Shown: positions 16,513 to 26,090 of the stretch, piece after piece
Layout: every line of letters starts with the position of its first letter
Position numbering within the stretch: the stretch's first letter is position 1
Source: Cymbomonas tetramitiformis
Taxonomy: Eukaryota; Chlorophyta; Pyramimonadophyceae; Pyramimonadales; Pyramimonadaceae
DNA length: 64,000 nucleotides
Assembly (NCBI GenBank): GCA_001247695.2
Contig: LGRX02027868.1
Location: forward strand, 31,659-95,658
Direction: 5' to 3'
Translations under genes and position numbers: made by a program
The notes under the pieces: model-generated
Database searches by the model: none
What the model was told of the DNA's origin: nothing
Seen by the model: the letters and a program-made list of their open reading frames with translations, nothing else

Positions 16513-17215
16513 TGAGAGAATATGAGAGAATGTGAGAGAATGTGAGAGAATAACATAAATTAACATTTATTTATTTAAATAAAAGGTAATGAGTAGTAGG
16601 GTAATGGGTTGTTTTAAAAAGTATTTCAAAGGAAGAAAAGTATTTTTGTAGAATAAATTTTATGAAATAGAAAATGTTTTTAAAAATGCCCGTTACCCTA
16701 CTACCCGGTACCCTATCGTTCCGTTTATTAAATACGCATTTTTACCGAGATGACCGAGACGATGCTATTTCCGCGATTTAACCTGCTGAAATTTTTGGGG
16801 GTCAACGTAGGGGACCCTTCATCGTCGATTAAATCGGCAAATTTTGATATGAGGGAATATGAGGGAATATGAGAGATTAACATAAAATTACTTATCTTTA
16901 TATATATATTTATTTATATAAAAAGTAAGGGGTAGTAGGGTAATGGGTTGTTTAGAAAAGTATTTCAAAGGAAGAAAAGTATTTTTGTAAAAAAACTTAT
17001 AGCATTTTAATTTTTTTTTTAGAAATGCCCATTACCCTACTACCCGGTACCCTATTTTATTAAATACGCATTTGAACTAAATTACGATTTCTGACGTAAT
17101 TCTCACGTAATTTCTCGAACCCAAACCCTAAACCCAGAACCTAAACCCTAAACCTACTGAAATTTGGGGGGGTCGACGAGGGGACCCCCACCGGCGATGA
17201 AATCGGCAAAATTTA
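16513..17215. repeat. Tandem duplication at the PLV right border
   Basis: Two units (about 16513-16845 and 16852-17215) each contain, in order: GAGAGAATRTGAGAGAAT-type microsatellite, AT-rich tract, a copy of the intergenic hairpin (16583-16712; 16919-17053), TTATTAAATACGCATTT, a variable part, and then CTGCTGAAATTT/CTACTGAAATTT followed by GGGGGTC-ACG-GGGGACCC and ATCGGCAAA. The hairpin arms are GTAGTAGGGTAATGGGTTG and GCCC[A/G]TTACCCTACTACC. Sequence beyond is clearly richer in GC, so this block probably marks the terminal repeat region of the element. Confidence 0.7.
17118..17155 (+). repeat. Telomere-like CCCTAAA-type interstitial patch
   Basis: AACCCAAACCCTAAACCC followed by AGAACCTAAACCCTAAACCT: four to five imperfect units of the plant/green-algal telomere repeat (TTTAGGG on the other strand), inside the second border unit of the viral element. 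Confidence 0.6.
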
Positions 17216-18632
17216 ATTTTTGTGACCCCTAGACACCCCCACAGACCCCCCGATGACAGGGCTGTCATAATTTCAAATCGGATAGCCAAAGTTAGTCAAT
17301 GATAGCCAATGATAGCCAAACTATAGAGTACAGTAGGGGTGCCCAACTAAAGCTGAGCCGTCCAATATTTTCAGATCGTGAACATCGGAAGGTCCGAAGA
17401 GATTTCTGGGGAGCGACGAAGGAATATATCATATTTTGATCTCTAGCATGTCGGCTTTTTGATATGGACTGTCGGATTCGGGAAATTACCCGTGTTAAAA
17501 ATGAACGGACCGTTTTAAGTTGTGCAGCTCTACAGTACAGTACAGTACCGTCTGCGTCTATACGTCTCTACGTCTCTACAGTGCAGTGTCACAGTACACC
17601 GTGACACTCGACTGTCACAGTCTCAAGTCTGTAGAAGACGAACTCGGGGAACTGCAACTACAACTGCACTCGCAAGTCATAGTCATCACAACCGAACGTC
17701 ATCGTCACAACTCATTGTCATACTCGATACTGTACTGATGCTCGATACTCATACTGCCCGTGCCCGTGCCCCCGCCCGGTGTCACACGTGACACGGTCAT
17801 GCGCGAGCTTTGTGACACAGTTGACAAGATACGATGGCCTCGCGTCGGCCTCCGCCGCGCGCTCCGGACAACAGCAACATCTGAAATCGAAAAAGTCTGA
17901 AACGTGAGAGTCTCTGTCGTGTGTCTGTCTGAAAATCCAAAAAAGAAATCACTTCCGCTCGGAAGAAAAAAAAACATGTCGATGTCGCGAAAAAAAAACG
18001 CGACATGTCGCTCGCTCCGCTGTCGGATGTCGCTGTCGCTACAGTTAGTACAGTACTGTAGAGCTTTCTGCTTTCCTGCTTTCCTAACGTAAGCTGCTTT
18101 GTAATAACAGCAACATGCAACAAGCATGCAACCCCGTACCCCCTCCCTGTCCCTCGCCTGCATACCATTATAAACGATAGAAGGGGGTGAGTTCTGCTTA
18201 GCAAGACCATCGCGTCCGGATATATCACAGCAGCATTGTTCTCTTCTGAAGTATGTCAAGAATGAATTCGAGAGCATAAATTTTCACCAGTTACGTTTGA
18301 TAGTGTAAGGGGCTCGTCCCTTATTAGACGCTGGGCTGTCAGCTGTGATTTGAACACTTTTCAGATCAATGCCATTGGTTATCAAACTTCTCGCAAGAGG
18401 AGCAGTTGAAAGACTCGTTTCACGTGCACGAACTCCGTGGATCAGATCTGGCAAAGTATGGTAGCATTCGTCAAAATATAGCTGTTTTCCTTCTCTACTT
18501 TATACCATAGCGATGTTATACTGCGACAATAATTACTGTTACTACCGCTAAGTTCAAGGCTAGCAACAAGATCGAACTTCAACGACACAGCAGACATAAT
18601 TCGCCACGGTCAATCGTGTTGCACAAGCGGTG
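17216..18632. other. Host spacer, no supported gene
   Basis: Composition changes from AT-rich to mixed/GC-rich. Short direct repeats occur: GATAGCCAA at 17281-17325 and GTACAGTACAGTACC at 17530. The region 17520-17830 is rich in GTC/GAC/CACAG words. The long open frames here lack a protein-like composition and I do not call them. Confidence 0.5.
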
Positions 18633-18824
18633 ATGCAAGGTGATGGGGAAGCCAGCTTTCCGAAACGTCGAGAGTCTCCAACTTCAACTGCCTCCCGCGC
18701 TGGATCAGCACGTCATCCGCGAACCGTGCCGCGAAACGTCGGGGACATAGCTTTACCGCCCCGCGTATTGTACATAATCTTGTCCATACCGATCTTGCTC
18801 GCTGTGTTCACCGTCGTGATACAG
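18633..18824 (+). CDS. Probable first exon of the glycosyltransferase-like gene (signal anchor)
   Basis: An open frame of 64 codons from ATG 18633: a 38-residue basic, Ser/Pro-rich N-terminus, then LPPRVLYIILSIPILLAVFT as a single membrane helix (about residues 41-63), ending exactly at ACAG|GTACGT, a good splice donor. This is the architecture of a type II Golgi protein and fits the downstream glycosyltransferase-like exons on the same strand. The exons linking it to those at 21.3 kb are not certain. One candidate ends at 19019 (reads ...LQFCEEYRSNPFNGLNAYS..., donor AAG|GTGAAG), but I could not prove its phase. Confidence 0.4.
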
Positions 18825-20295
18825 GTACGTAGCGCCACCATGTCTGCGGCCCAACTGGCCCCTCAAATTCATTTATTTTAGCCAAGCGTTTGCAGTTCCC
18901 CGGATACCTAATGTATCAAATAATTCTGGACTCCAGTTTTGCGAGGAGTATCGCAGCAACCCTTTCAACGGCTTAAACGCGTACTCCATCCAACCCGAAG
19001 AGGAGCACTTTTCGTCAAGGTGAAGAAGGGGGGGGGCTTCTTGACTCTTTTGCCAGAGAATCGCCTTGTTGTGCTAATCAACGATACGCGCCGCCCTGTC
19101 CACTCGTTTCACTCAGGCTTATTCGTGTGTTTCAGCCCTCCTGTATTGAACCATCCTCGGGGCTTGGGAACAAACGGGGAGTGAGACTGCGGCGCGGCGC
19201 GCAGAGGTGGCACTCAACAAGTTGTTCTCGACTATAGCCAGCGACAACCAGTCACTCCCCTTGAAAACAGCTGGCCGGAGGCCGGGGGGAGGCCAGCGGT
19301 AGGAGCTGGGGCAAACTCCAGCCAAAAGCCGAAGGTGCCCAAACACCCTGCTCACTGCCACTGACTTTCGCCGGTGTGCGCCTGCATCTCTGAAGGTGCC
19401 CACACGCCCTGCTCATATACATTGACGCCCTGTTGGTGCACGCCTGCCGCTTGGAAGGAGCCCGGAAGCCTTGCTCACTGCCGCTGACCCCCCCCCATGT
19501 GCTCCTGCCGCTGGATGGGGTACCGTACAGCTGGCAATTGCCACCACCACTGGGGATGGCCTCAATGTTATTCTTCCGTGGCTTGCATATCACCGGTGCG
19601 CAGCGCTGTCCCTCGAGCCACGCGCGAGGTGCAGTGTGTAGGGAGCGCGTTCGAAAGCTCGAAGCATACCGAATAGATCTCTGCACCCAAAAACTGTTTT
19701 TCTTGCGCTCCGACGGTTGCCGCGTCAAGTAAAGCGCCAAAAGAACTTTAGTAATAGTTTGGATCGGTCTTCAAGACTGGGGACAGAAATGCATATTTCA
19801 TGCTGCATGTTATACGGAGGTTCATAAGTCTTCATTGGAGGTGAAGCAAAAGCACATTTTCTCGAGACTTTACGATCCCGTCCTGTCCGCTGCAACATAC
19901 AACACAGTTCCCCTAAGAGAAGTACGATGCGCTGACCATATTGCATCGATCGATCGGCCGGTCTCTGAGAGCCATGCACTTGTCAGCGGTGCAAACCATA
20001 CATGAGGTGCGCCGAAGCTCTGATAGTTGCGTCCCCCGCCGCACTCCTGGAGCCATGTGCTGGTGATCGGCTGTCGGGTGGGGGAGGGACCGGAATGTGT
20101 GACGGTGTCGTCTCCGCAGGATGATCGGTATTGAGGTGCGTTCAGCTTCTCTGCTTGAGCTCGCACACGTGGCATGTCGCCTGCGTTGGGAACGCCAATG
20201 CCTCGCTGGGATCAAGCGAACGGCTGCACATGCTGGACCTTGATTGTTGACCGCTTGTGGTGATGAAGTTTGGCCGCTGAATGGCACAACTGCTG

Positions 20296-20512
20296 TGAGG
20301 CCTGAGCCTCTTGCAACCCGCATCCCTGCTGTGGGGCCTGAGCCTCTTGCAACCGCATCCCTGCTGTGGGGCCTGAGCCTCTTGCAACCGCATCCCTGCT
20401 GTGAGGCCTGAGCCTCTTGCAACCGCATCCCTGCTGTGAGGCCTGAGCCTCTTGCAACCGCATCCCTGCTGTGAGGCCTGAGCCTCTTGCAACCGCATCC
20501 CTGCTGTGGGTA
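20296..20512. repeat. 35-bp minisatellite, about 6 copies
   Basis: Unit GGCCTGAGCCTCTTGCAACC plus GCATCCCTGCTGTG. It lies upstream of the first secure glycosyltransferase exon, presumably intronic. The repeat keeps long frames open on both strands by chance. Confidence 0.8.
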
Positions 20513-21334
20513 TGAATGCGCCGACATCTGAAGCGCGCACTTGTGGGACACTGAAGGCGATGGCGTTGTCCGGTTGGCTGCCCGGAGGTGACGGGCTGCA
20601 GAGGTTCTTTCTCTTTGTGGAACGCTTTGCAGCCTCTGACGAGGTGGCCGCGGTTCTGCGGCGGCAGCCGGTGCGCTTGCGGAGCACCTTTCGAGCTTTC
20701 ATCTCGTCAGCTGAGCCTGCCCCAGGCCTGCGCCTTGGCCGCATCCCGTCCGCGCCATCACTGGGCACCTCAGTCGCGCCTCCTCCGAGCCGCTCTCCTG
20801 CCCGCTCCCTCCCTGGCCATTCACCACGACACTCTGTCACGCCCATCCGTCATGCCACCTCCGTCTGTGACAGTCCATCACCCTCCGCAGTTACATCCCT
20901 GTTGCGCTTCTCTATCTCATCTGCCCATACTCCTCCCAGGTGTCACATCCAGGCTCACCACATGCCTCCACACCAGACACAACCCAAACACGCTCCTGCT
21001 GCTCCCACATGGTCAGGGGTGGCACAACGCATGGATCATCCAAGGCGGCTTTTTTAACCGCTTTTCCCCTTCCAATGTATTATTCACGTGCATTTTGGCG
21101 TGGCATACATCTTTCTGCTGGCAGCCGCCTCTCCCCTTGGCTTCGGCCGCTCCGAGGCCCCACAGCAACACCAGGCGTGTCCAGTCAACGGCCCGACCAC
21201 CCCTCGTTCCACGCCTGCCGCAGAAGACTTGCCGATGGATCAGTACGCCAGAGGTCCCCAGGGAGCCGGGAGGCAGTGGTGTGGCCTGGGCCAGTTTACG
21301 GCTTGAGATGAAGAGACTCGGGGCCGGGCTGCAG

Positions 21335-24300
21335 GGGGTGATGGTGTTCACCCCTGGGGACGATCTGGACACGCGGCGCTCCAACAGCAGAATATGGAAT
21401 GAGACCTGGTTGTCGTCATTCTTCAACCGGCCGTGCAACTACGCCCTCTTCGTGCGGCAGAACCTCAACTTGGAGGTAGCCCCGCCATCGACGCCGGCAT
21501 CTCCCCCCGCCGCACCCTTCCCGCGGATCTAGGCATTAGAGACTGTGTATTGCTCTGCTCTTGGGCATAGCCGCCAGCATGCAAAAGGTAACGTGTGGGC
21601 CAAGGGGGGGCCTGGAGGCGCGGCGCGGGCCAAGGGGGTGCAGGGAGGCGCGGTGCGGGCCCAAGGCGGCGGCCAAGGGGAGCCCGGGCGCGGCGCGAGG
21701 CCAAGAGGGGAGGTGCCGGGCGGCCCGGAGGCGCGGTGCGGGCCAAGGGGGCGGAGCGCGGCGCGGAGCCAAGGGGCGGGAGGCGCGGTGCGGGCCAAGG
21801 GGGCCCGGAGGCGCTCATGCGGGTCACTCCTCGAGGGGGCCTCTGCCTCTGAGGTGCCGACACCCCGGAGATGAAGGCCACGGCAGCTTGCTTAGATGAC
21901 ATGTTGTAGATATCGGACGGAGGCGGCTTGAATGAATTCACCTGCTCACCGTTAGATTACATGTCGCAGATTTCAGACGGAGTCAGCTGAATGAATTCAC
22001 CTGCCCACCGTTAGATTACATGTTGCAGATATCGGACGGAGGCAGCTGAATGAATTCACCTGCCAACTGTTAGATGTCATGTTGCAGTGGAGGTGTTACA
22101 ACCTGGTGGATGTTGCAGAGGGCGTGGCGGCGGTGTTGGAGTATGAAGGATGCATTTGCGGAGGGAGCGGCGGTGTTAAAGGGCGGAGTATGGTTTTGCG
22201 GAGGGGGCGGCGGTGTTGAGTATGCAGGATGCATTTACGGAGAGGGCGGTGTTAAAGGGTGGAGGATGGTTTTGTGGAGGGGGTGGCGGTGTCGGAGTGT
22301 GAAGGACGTTTTTGCGGAGGCGGCGGCGGTGTTCAGATTTCCATTGCGGAGTCCCGGAAGGCGGGCATGAATTGGATCATGCACGTGGACACGGACGAGC
22401 TGCTGTATCCCGGCGGCACGAAGCAGTACTCCCTGCAGGAGCTCTTTGGGGGCATCTCCTCACAGGTGAGCTCTTTGGGGGATCGGGGGGGAAATACAGG
22501 TGTGGCGGGTGGTGAGAATAGGGGAACAGGTGTGGCGAGGGTGGTGAGAATAGGGGAACAGGTGTGGCGAGGCGGTGAGAATAGGGGAACAGGTGTGGCG
22601 AGGGTGGTGAGAATAGGGGAACAGGTGTGGCGAGGGCGGTGAGAATAGGGGAACAGTTGTGGCGAGGGCGGATAGTTTAGGGCCGCTTGACTCGCGCTTC
22701 GCATGGAGCGCGCCTTTCCATGATTCCCCGTGAATCTCGTCAGTGGGTTTGCTCATTCGGCCTTGAAGCTCGGCTCACATCGAGGTGGTCAGGCCAGGTT
22801 GACCTCGCACGAGGAAGTGCAAGAGATGCGATGGCAGTGTTCTGGTGGTCACCTGGCCAGGTGGACACAGTGGTATTCCCAAATTACGAGGCGCTGGCGG
22901 AGGTTGGGGATGCCACCGATCCCTTTATCGAGGTCACACTATTTAAGCGGAACTTTGACCACGTGGTGAAGGAGACCTACTTCCAAAACTACCGTGACGT
23001 CACCCGAGGCAATCCGAATTACTTCCTCACGTATGGCAACGGCAAGGTGCCTGCTACCTCCCATGCATACACACGTGGCGGCGGCGAGGCGCCTGCTACC
23101 TTCTCCCATGCATACACACGTGGCGGCGGTGAGGCGCCTGCTACCTCCTCCCATGCATACACACGTGGCGGCGGCGAGGCGCCTGCTACCTCCTCCCATG
23201 CATACACACGTGGCGGCGGCGAGGCGCCTGCTACCTCCTCCCGTGCATACACATGTGGCAATTGTGAGGTGCTATCTGGCAGTGGAAGGCTAAGGCGGTG
23301 GCAAGATGCGCGCTGAGGCCCTCCTTGCATGCACATATGAACTAAGAGGACATTTCACCTTTTGGCGAGGCCATATCTTCCCCTGGCGAGGCCATATCTT
23401 CCTCCTGGCGAGGCCGTATCTTTCGCTTAGCGATGCCATATCTTCCTCTCAACGAGACTATATCTTGTTCTTGGGGAAGTGATAACTTCCTCTTGACGGG
23501 GTGATATGTTCCTCTTGTCGGGATCATATCTTCTTCCTGGGCAAAGCTATATCTTTCGCTTAGCAACGCCACATCTTCCTCCTGGCAAGGCCATATCTTC
23601 CGTTATAGCAACACCATATCTTCCTCCTGGCGAGGCCATATCTTCCATTATAGCAACGCCATATCTTCCTCCTGGAGGCCATATCTTCCTCCTGGCGAGG
23701 CCATATCTTCCATTATAGCAACGCTATCTTCCTCCTGGCGAGGCCATATCTTCCTCCTGGCGAGCCATATCTTCCTCCTGGCGAGGCCATATCTTTCGCT
23801 TAGCGATGCCATATCTTCCTCTCAACGAGACTATATCTTGTTCTTGGGGAAGTGATATCTTCCTCTTGACGGGGTGATATGTTCCTCTTGTCGGGATCAT
23901 ATCTTCTTCCTGGGCAAAGCTATATCTTTCGCTTAGCAACGCCACATCTTCCTCCTGGCGAGGCCATATCTTCCATTATAGCAACGCCATATCTTCCTCC
24001 TGGCGAGGCCATATCTTCCGTTATAGCAACACCATATCTTCCTCCTGGCGAGGCCATATCTTCCATTATAGCAACACCATATCTTCCTCCTGGCGAGGCC
24101 ATATCTTCCTCCTGCGAGGCCATATAGCAACACCAAATATTCCTCCTGGCGAGGCCAGATCTTCCATTATAGCAACACCATATCTTCCTCCTGGCGAGGC
24201 CATATCTTCCTCCTGGCGAGGCCATATCTTCCGTTATAGCAACACCAAATATTCCTCCTGGCGAGGCCATATCTTCCATTATAGCAATGCCATATCTTCC

Positions 24301-25876
24301 TCTTGGCGAGGCCATATCTTCCTCCTGGCGAGGCCATATCTTCCATTGTAGCAACGCCATATCTTCCTCCTGGCAAGGCCATATCTTCCTCCTGGCGAGG
24401 CCATGTCTTCCTCCTGGCAAGGCCATATCTTCCATTATAGCAACGCCATATCTTCCTCCTGGCGGGGCCATATCTTCCTCCTGGCGTGGCCATATCCCCT
24501 GGTGGCGAGGTCATGCTCCCTCACAGCAAGGCCATAACCTTACCCCTATCCTGTCCTCAGTTGTGTCCGCTATGCCCATTTGTCTCGGGTCGCCCCTAAG
24601 AGCCGATGCTCTGCGTCCACTCGCGCGTGGGGTCTCCCATCATGCGCGAGGGGGTGGAGGTGGATGGGTGTGGATGAGGGCGGGGGTGGAGGGCAGCAGT
24701 CCGCAGCGCGCATCAGCGATGGTCTCCCATCATGCGCGAGGGTGGAGGTGGATGGGTGTGGATGAGGGCGGGGGATGGAGGGAGCAGTCCGCAGCGCGCA
24801 TCAGCGATGGTCTCCCATCATGCGGGAGTGGAGGTGGATGGGTGTGATGAGGGGGGGTGGAGGAGCAGTCCGCAGCGAGCATCAGCGATGGTCTCCATCA
24901 TGCGAGGGGTGGAGGTGGATGGGTTGGATGAGGGCGGGGGGTGGAGGGAGCAGTCCGCAGCGCGCATCAGCGATGGTCTCCGACCAAACGGTGCACACCG
25001 GTTCCACTCATATGTGGCTGCCCCTCGAGAGATGAAGATGTCGGAGGCTGCGGTGCTGCACTACACCTACAACCGATTTTCAGACGTGGTGGATCGTAAG
25101 CACCGTTGCGACTGCAAGGTGTGCCAACCGCCCCCACTGATTCCGCTCCCTGCTCGCCTTGGCCTGGCGCACCTTTGTCCCACAGCAAGGGCCCTCAGCT
25201 CCTTCCAGAGGCTCCTTCAGAGCCTTCGGTGTGTCTCTCCAGGACGCCCCGGCTGGCGCATGCCTGTCCACTTAAAACGGATCACGGGCCATTTTGGGGT
25301 GTCGGCTGGATTGCAGCCAACCGACAATGAGCTGAAAAAGTGCTTTATTCTAGAATTTGACCGCGAAGCTGCGAAAGCCGCCACCAACATTGTTGACGAT
25401 GCGGAGCTCCACAAATGGTCAGTACCCGTGCAAGGCCCGATCACTGCCGCGTGCCAACTCCGATGCAAGTCTCAGGCACAGAGTAGACGACAGCAGCCCC
25501 GGCGCGGTATGGTATGGCATCATATCATTCGGGGAGGTGGCGATTGAGGGCATGCGTAAATGCACTACGCAGGTACGAGGATCGTGCGGTTTGGTTGGAC
25601 AAAGCTATGGTGACGAGATTTTTGGCGAACGGGCTTTTCACGAGAATCTACACTCCGCAGGTACTTTATTCATGCAGCCCAAACATGTGTGCTGTGTCAA
25701 CTTATTCATGCAGCCCAAACATGTGTGCTGTGTCAACTTATTCATGCAGCCCAAACATGTGTGCGGTGTCAACGTTCCTCTTCTACGCGCTCTGTATCCC
25801 GCTGCATATGCAGCCCAACAATCACGGCATCTGGATTCTGCGCTATGATTTGCGAGACATGGCGAGGGGGTGGCAG
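21335..25876 (+). CDS. Glycosyltransferase-like protein (KOBITO1/GT92-like), core exons
   Basis: Seven exons read by eye: 21335-21475, 22337-22465, 22861-23046, 24954-25118, 25317-25417, 25573-25660 and, less surely, 25814-25876. Introns are GT-AG and all junctions keep frame (phase 0 except phase 2 after 25417). The joined product contains [21 protein letters not shown], then [16 protein letters not shown] (DxD nucleotide-sugar/metal motif), [65 protein letters not shown] and [12 protein letters not shown]. This order matches plant and algal glycosyltransferase-like proteins of the KOBITO1 type (wall polysaccharide synthesis) and related GT92/DUF23 enzymes. Substrate is unknown. A polyadenylation-like AATAAA lies near 26083. 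Confidence 0.62.
21590..22330. repeat. Three different tandem-repeat blocks filling one intron
   Basis: Block 1 (about 21590-21830) is made of GCGGGCCAAGGGGG-type units. Block 2 (about 21896-22080) has three copies of a roughly 60-bp unit around CGGACGGAGGCGGCTTGAAT and TGAATTCACCTGC. Block 3 (22095-22330) repeats GCGGCGGTGTTGGAGTATGA with GGATGCATTTGCGGAGG. All lie within the 861-bp intron 21476-22336. Confidence 0.75.
22466..22680. repeat. About 32-bp minisatellite in the next intron
   Basis: Six copies of GAGAATAGGGGAACAGGTGT followed by GGCGAGGGTGGT, inside the intron 22466-22860. Each unit contains ACAG|GTGTG, a donor-like string resembling the true donor ACAG|GTGAG at 22465. Confidence 0.8.
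23047..24953. repeat. Intron of 1.9 kb made of three minisatellite families
   Basis: 23050-23270: a 42-bp unit (GCATACACACGTGGCGGCGG, then CGAGGCGCCTGCTACCTCCT), starting at the exon's own donor. 23345-24500: a long mosaic of GCCATATCTTCCTCCTGGCG and CATTATAGCAAC units, more than 40 copies. 24600-24953: four copies of a unit of roughly 85-90 bp that ends in CAGTCCGCAGCGCGCATCAG, which is the splice acceptor plus the first bases of the following exon. Confidence 0.82.
25661..25813. repeat. 36-bp minisatellite carrying acceptor-like ends
   Basis: Three copies of TTATTCATGCAGCCCAAACA plus TGTGTGCTGTGTCAAC. Each contains ATGCAG|CCCAA, nearly the same as the proposed true acceptor ATGCAG|CCCAACAATC at 25813. 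Confidence 0.75.
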
Positions 25877-26090
25877 GTAGTAATGGCGGCACTGAAGTCA
25901 TCAGGGTCAGCTCTGTCTCATAAGTCTGATCACCTGCGATCTACACCCTCACATGCTCAGCAGAGGCCCATAAGCATTGTGCTTGACAACAAAACGAGAG
26001 TTGCCCAGAATATCACGCGTGACCGGCATGAGATTACTTCATGACACTCTGTGGGAGATAGCAATGATCTTTGTAGCAGAGAATAAACCT

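Larger units (their letters stand above)
1..17215. mobile_element. Integrated polinton-like virus (PLV), right-hand part
   Basis: A block of AT-rich, tightly packed, intron-less genes on both strands with spacers often below 50 bp, ending where GC content rises near 17.2 kb. It holds the hallmark set of small double-jelly-roll DNA viruses: packaging ATPase (2269-3192), putative minor capsid (3507-4562), major capsid (4594-6009) and a family-A polymerase/SF3 helicase fusion (7529-10021). That fusion, TVpol, is typical of Tetraselmis-virus-like PLVs and some virophages. No tyrosine recombinase, retroviral-type integrase or protease is visible, so the element either continues left of base 1 or has lost them. 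Reading frames are open apart from one frameshift in an accessory gene, suggesting a young or still active insertion. The right border is approximate. Confidence 0.85.

Noticed and set aside
17705..18277. 190-codon minus-strand frame
   Set aside because: Composition looks random, there are no motifs, and it overlaps other equally long frames in repeat-like sequence.
20142..21941. Several overlapping long frames in GC-rich sequence on both strands
   Set aside because: They are low-complexity (Ala/Arg/Gly/Pro) and arise from high GC and tandem repeats; only the frame that continues the glycosyltransferase motifs was kept.
23345..24500. CRISPR-like or coding repeat (GCCATATCTTCC units)
   Set aside because: Unit lengths vary irregularly, there are no spacers, and it lies in an intron bounded by good splice sites.
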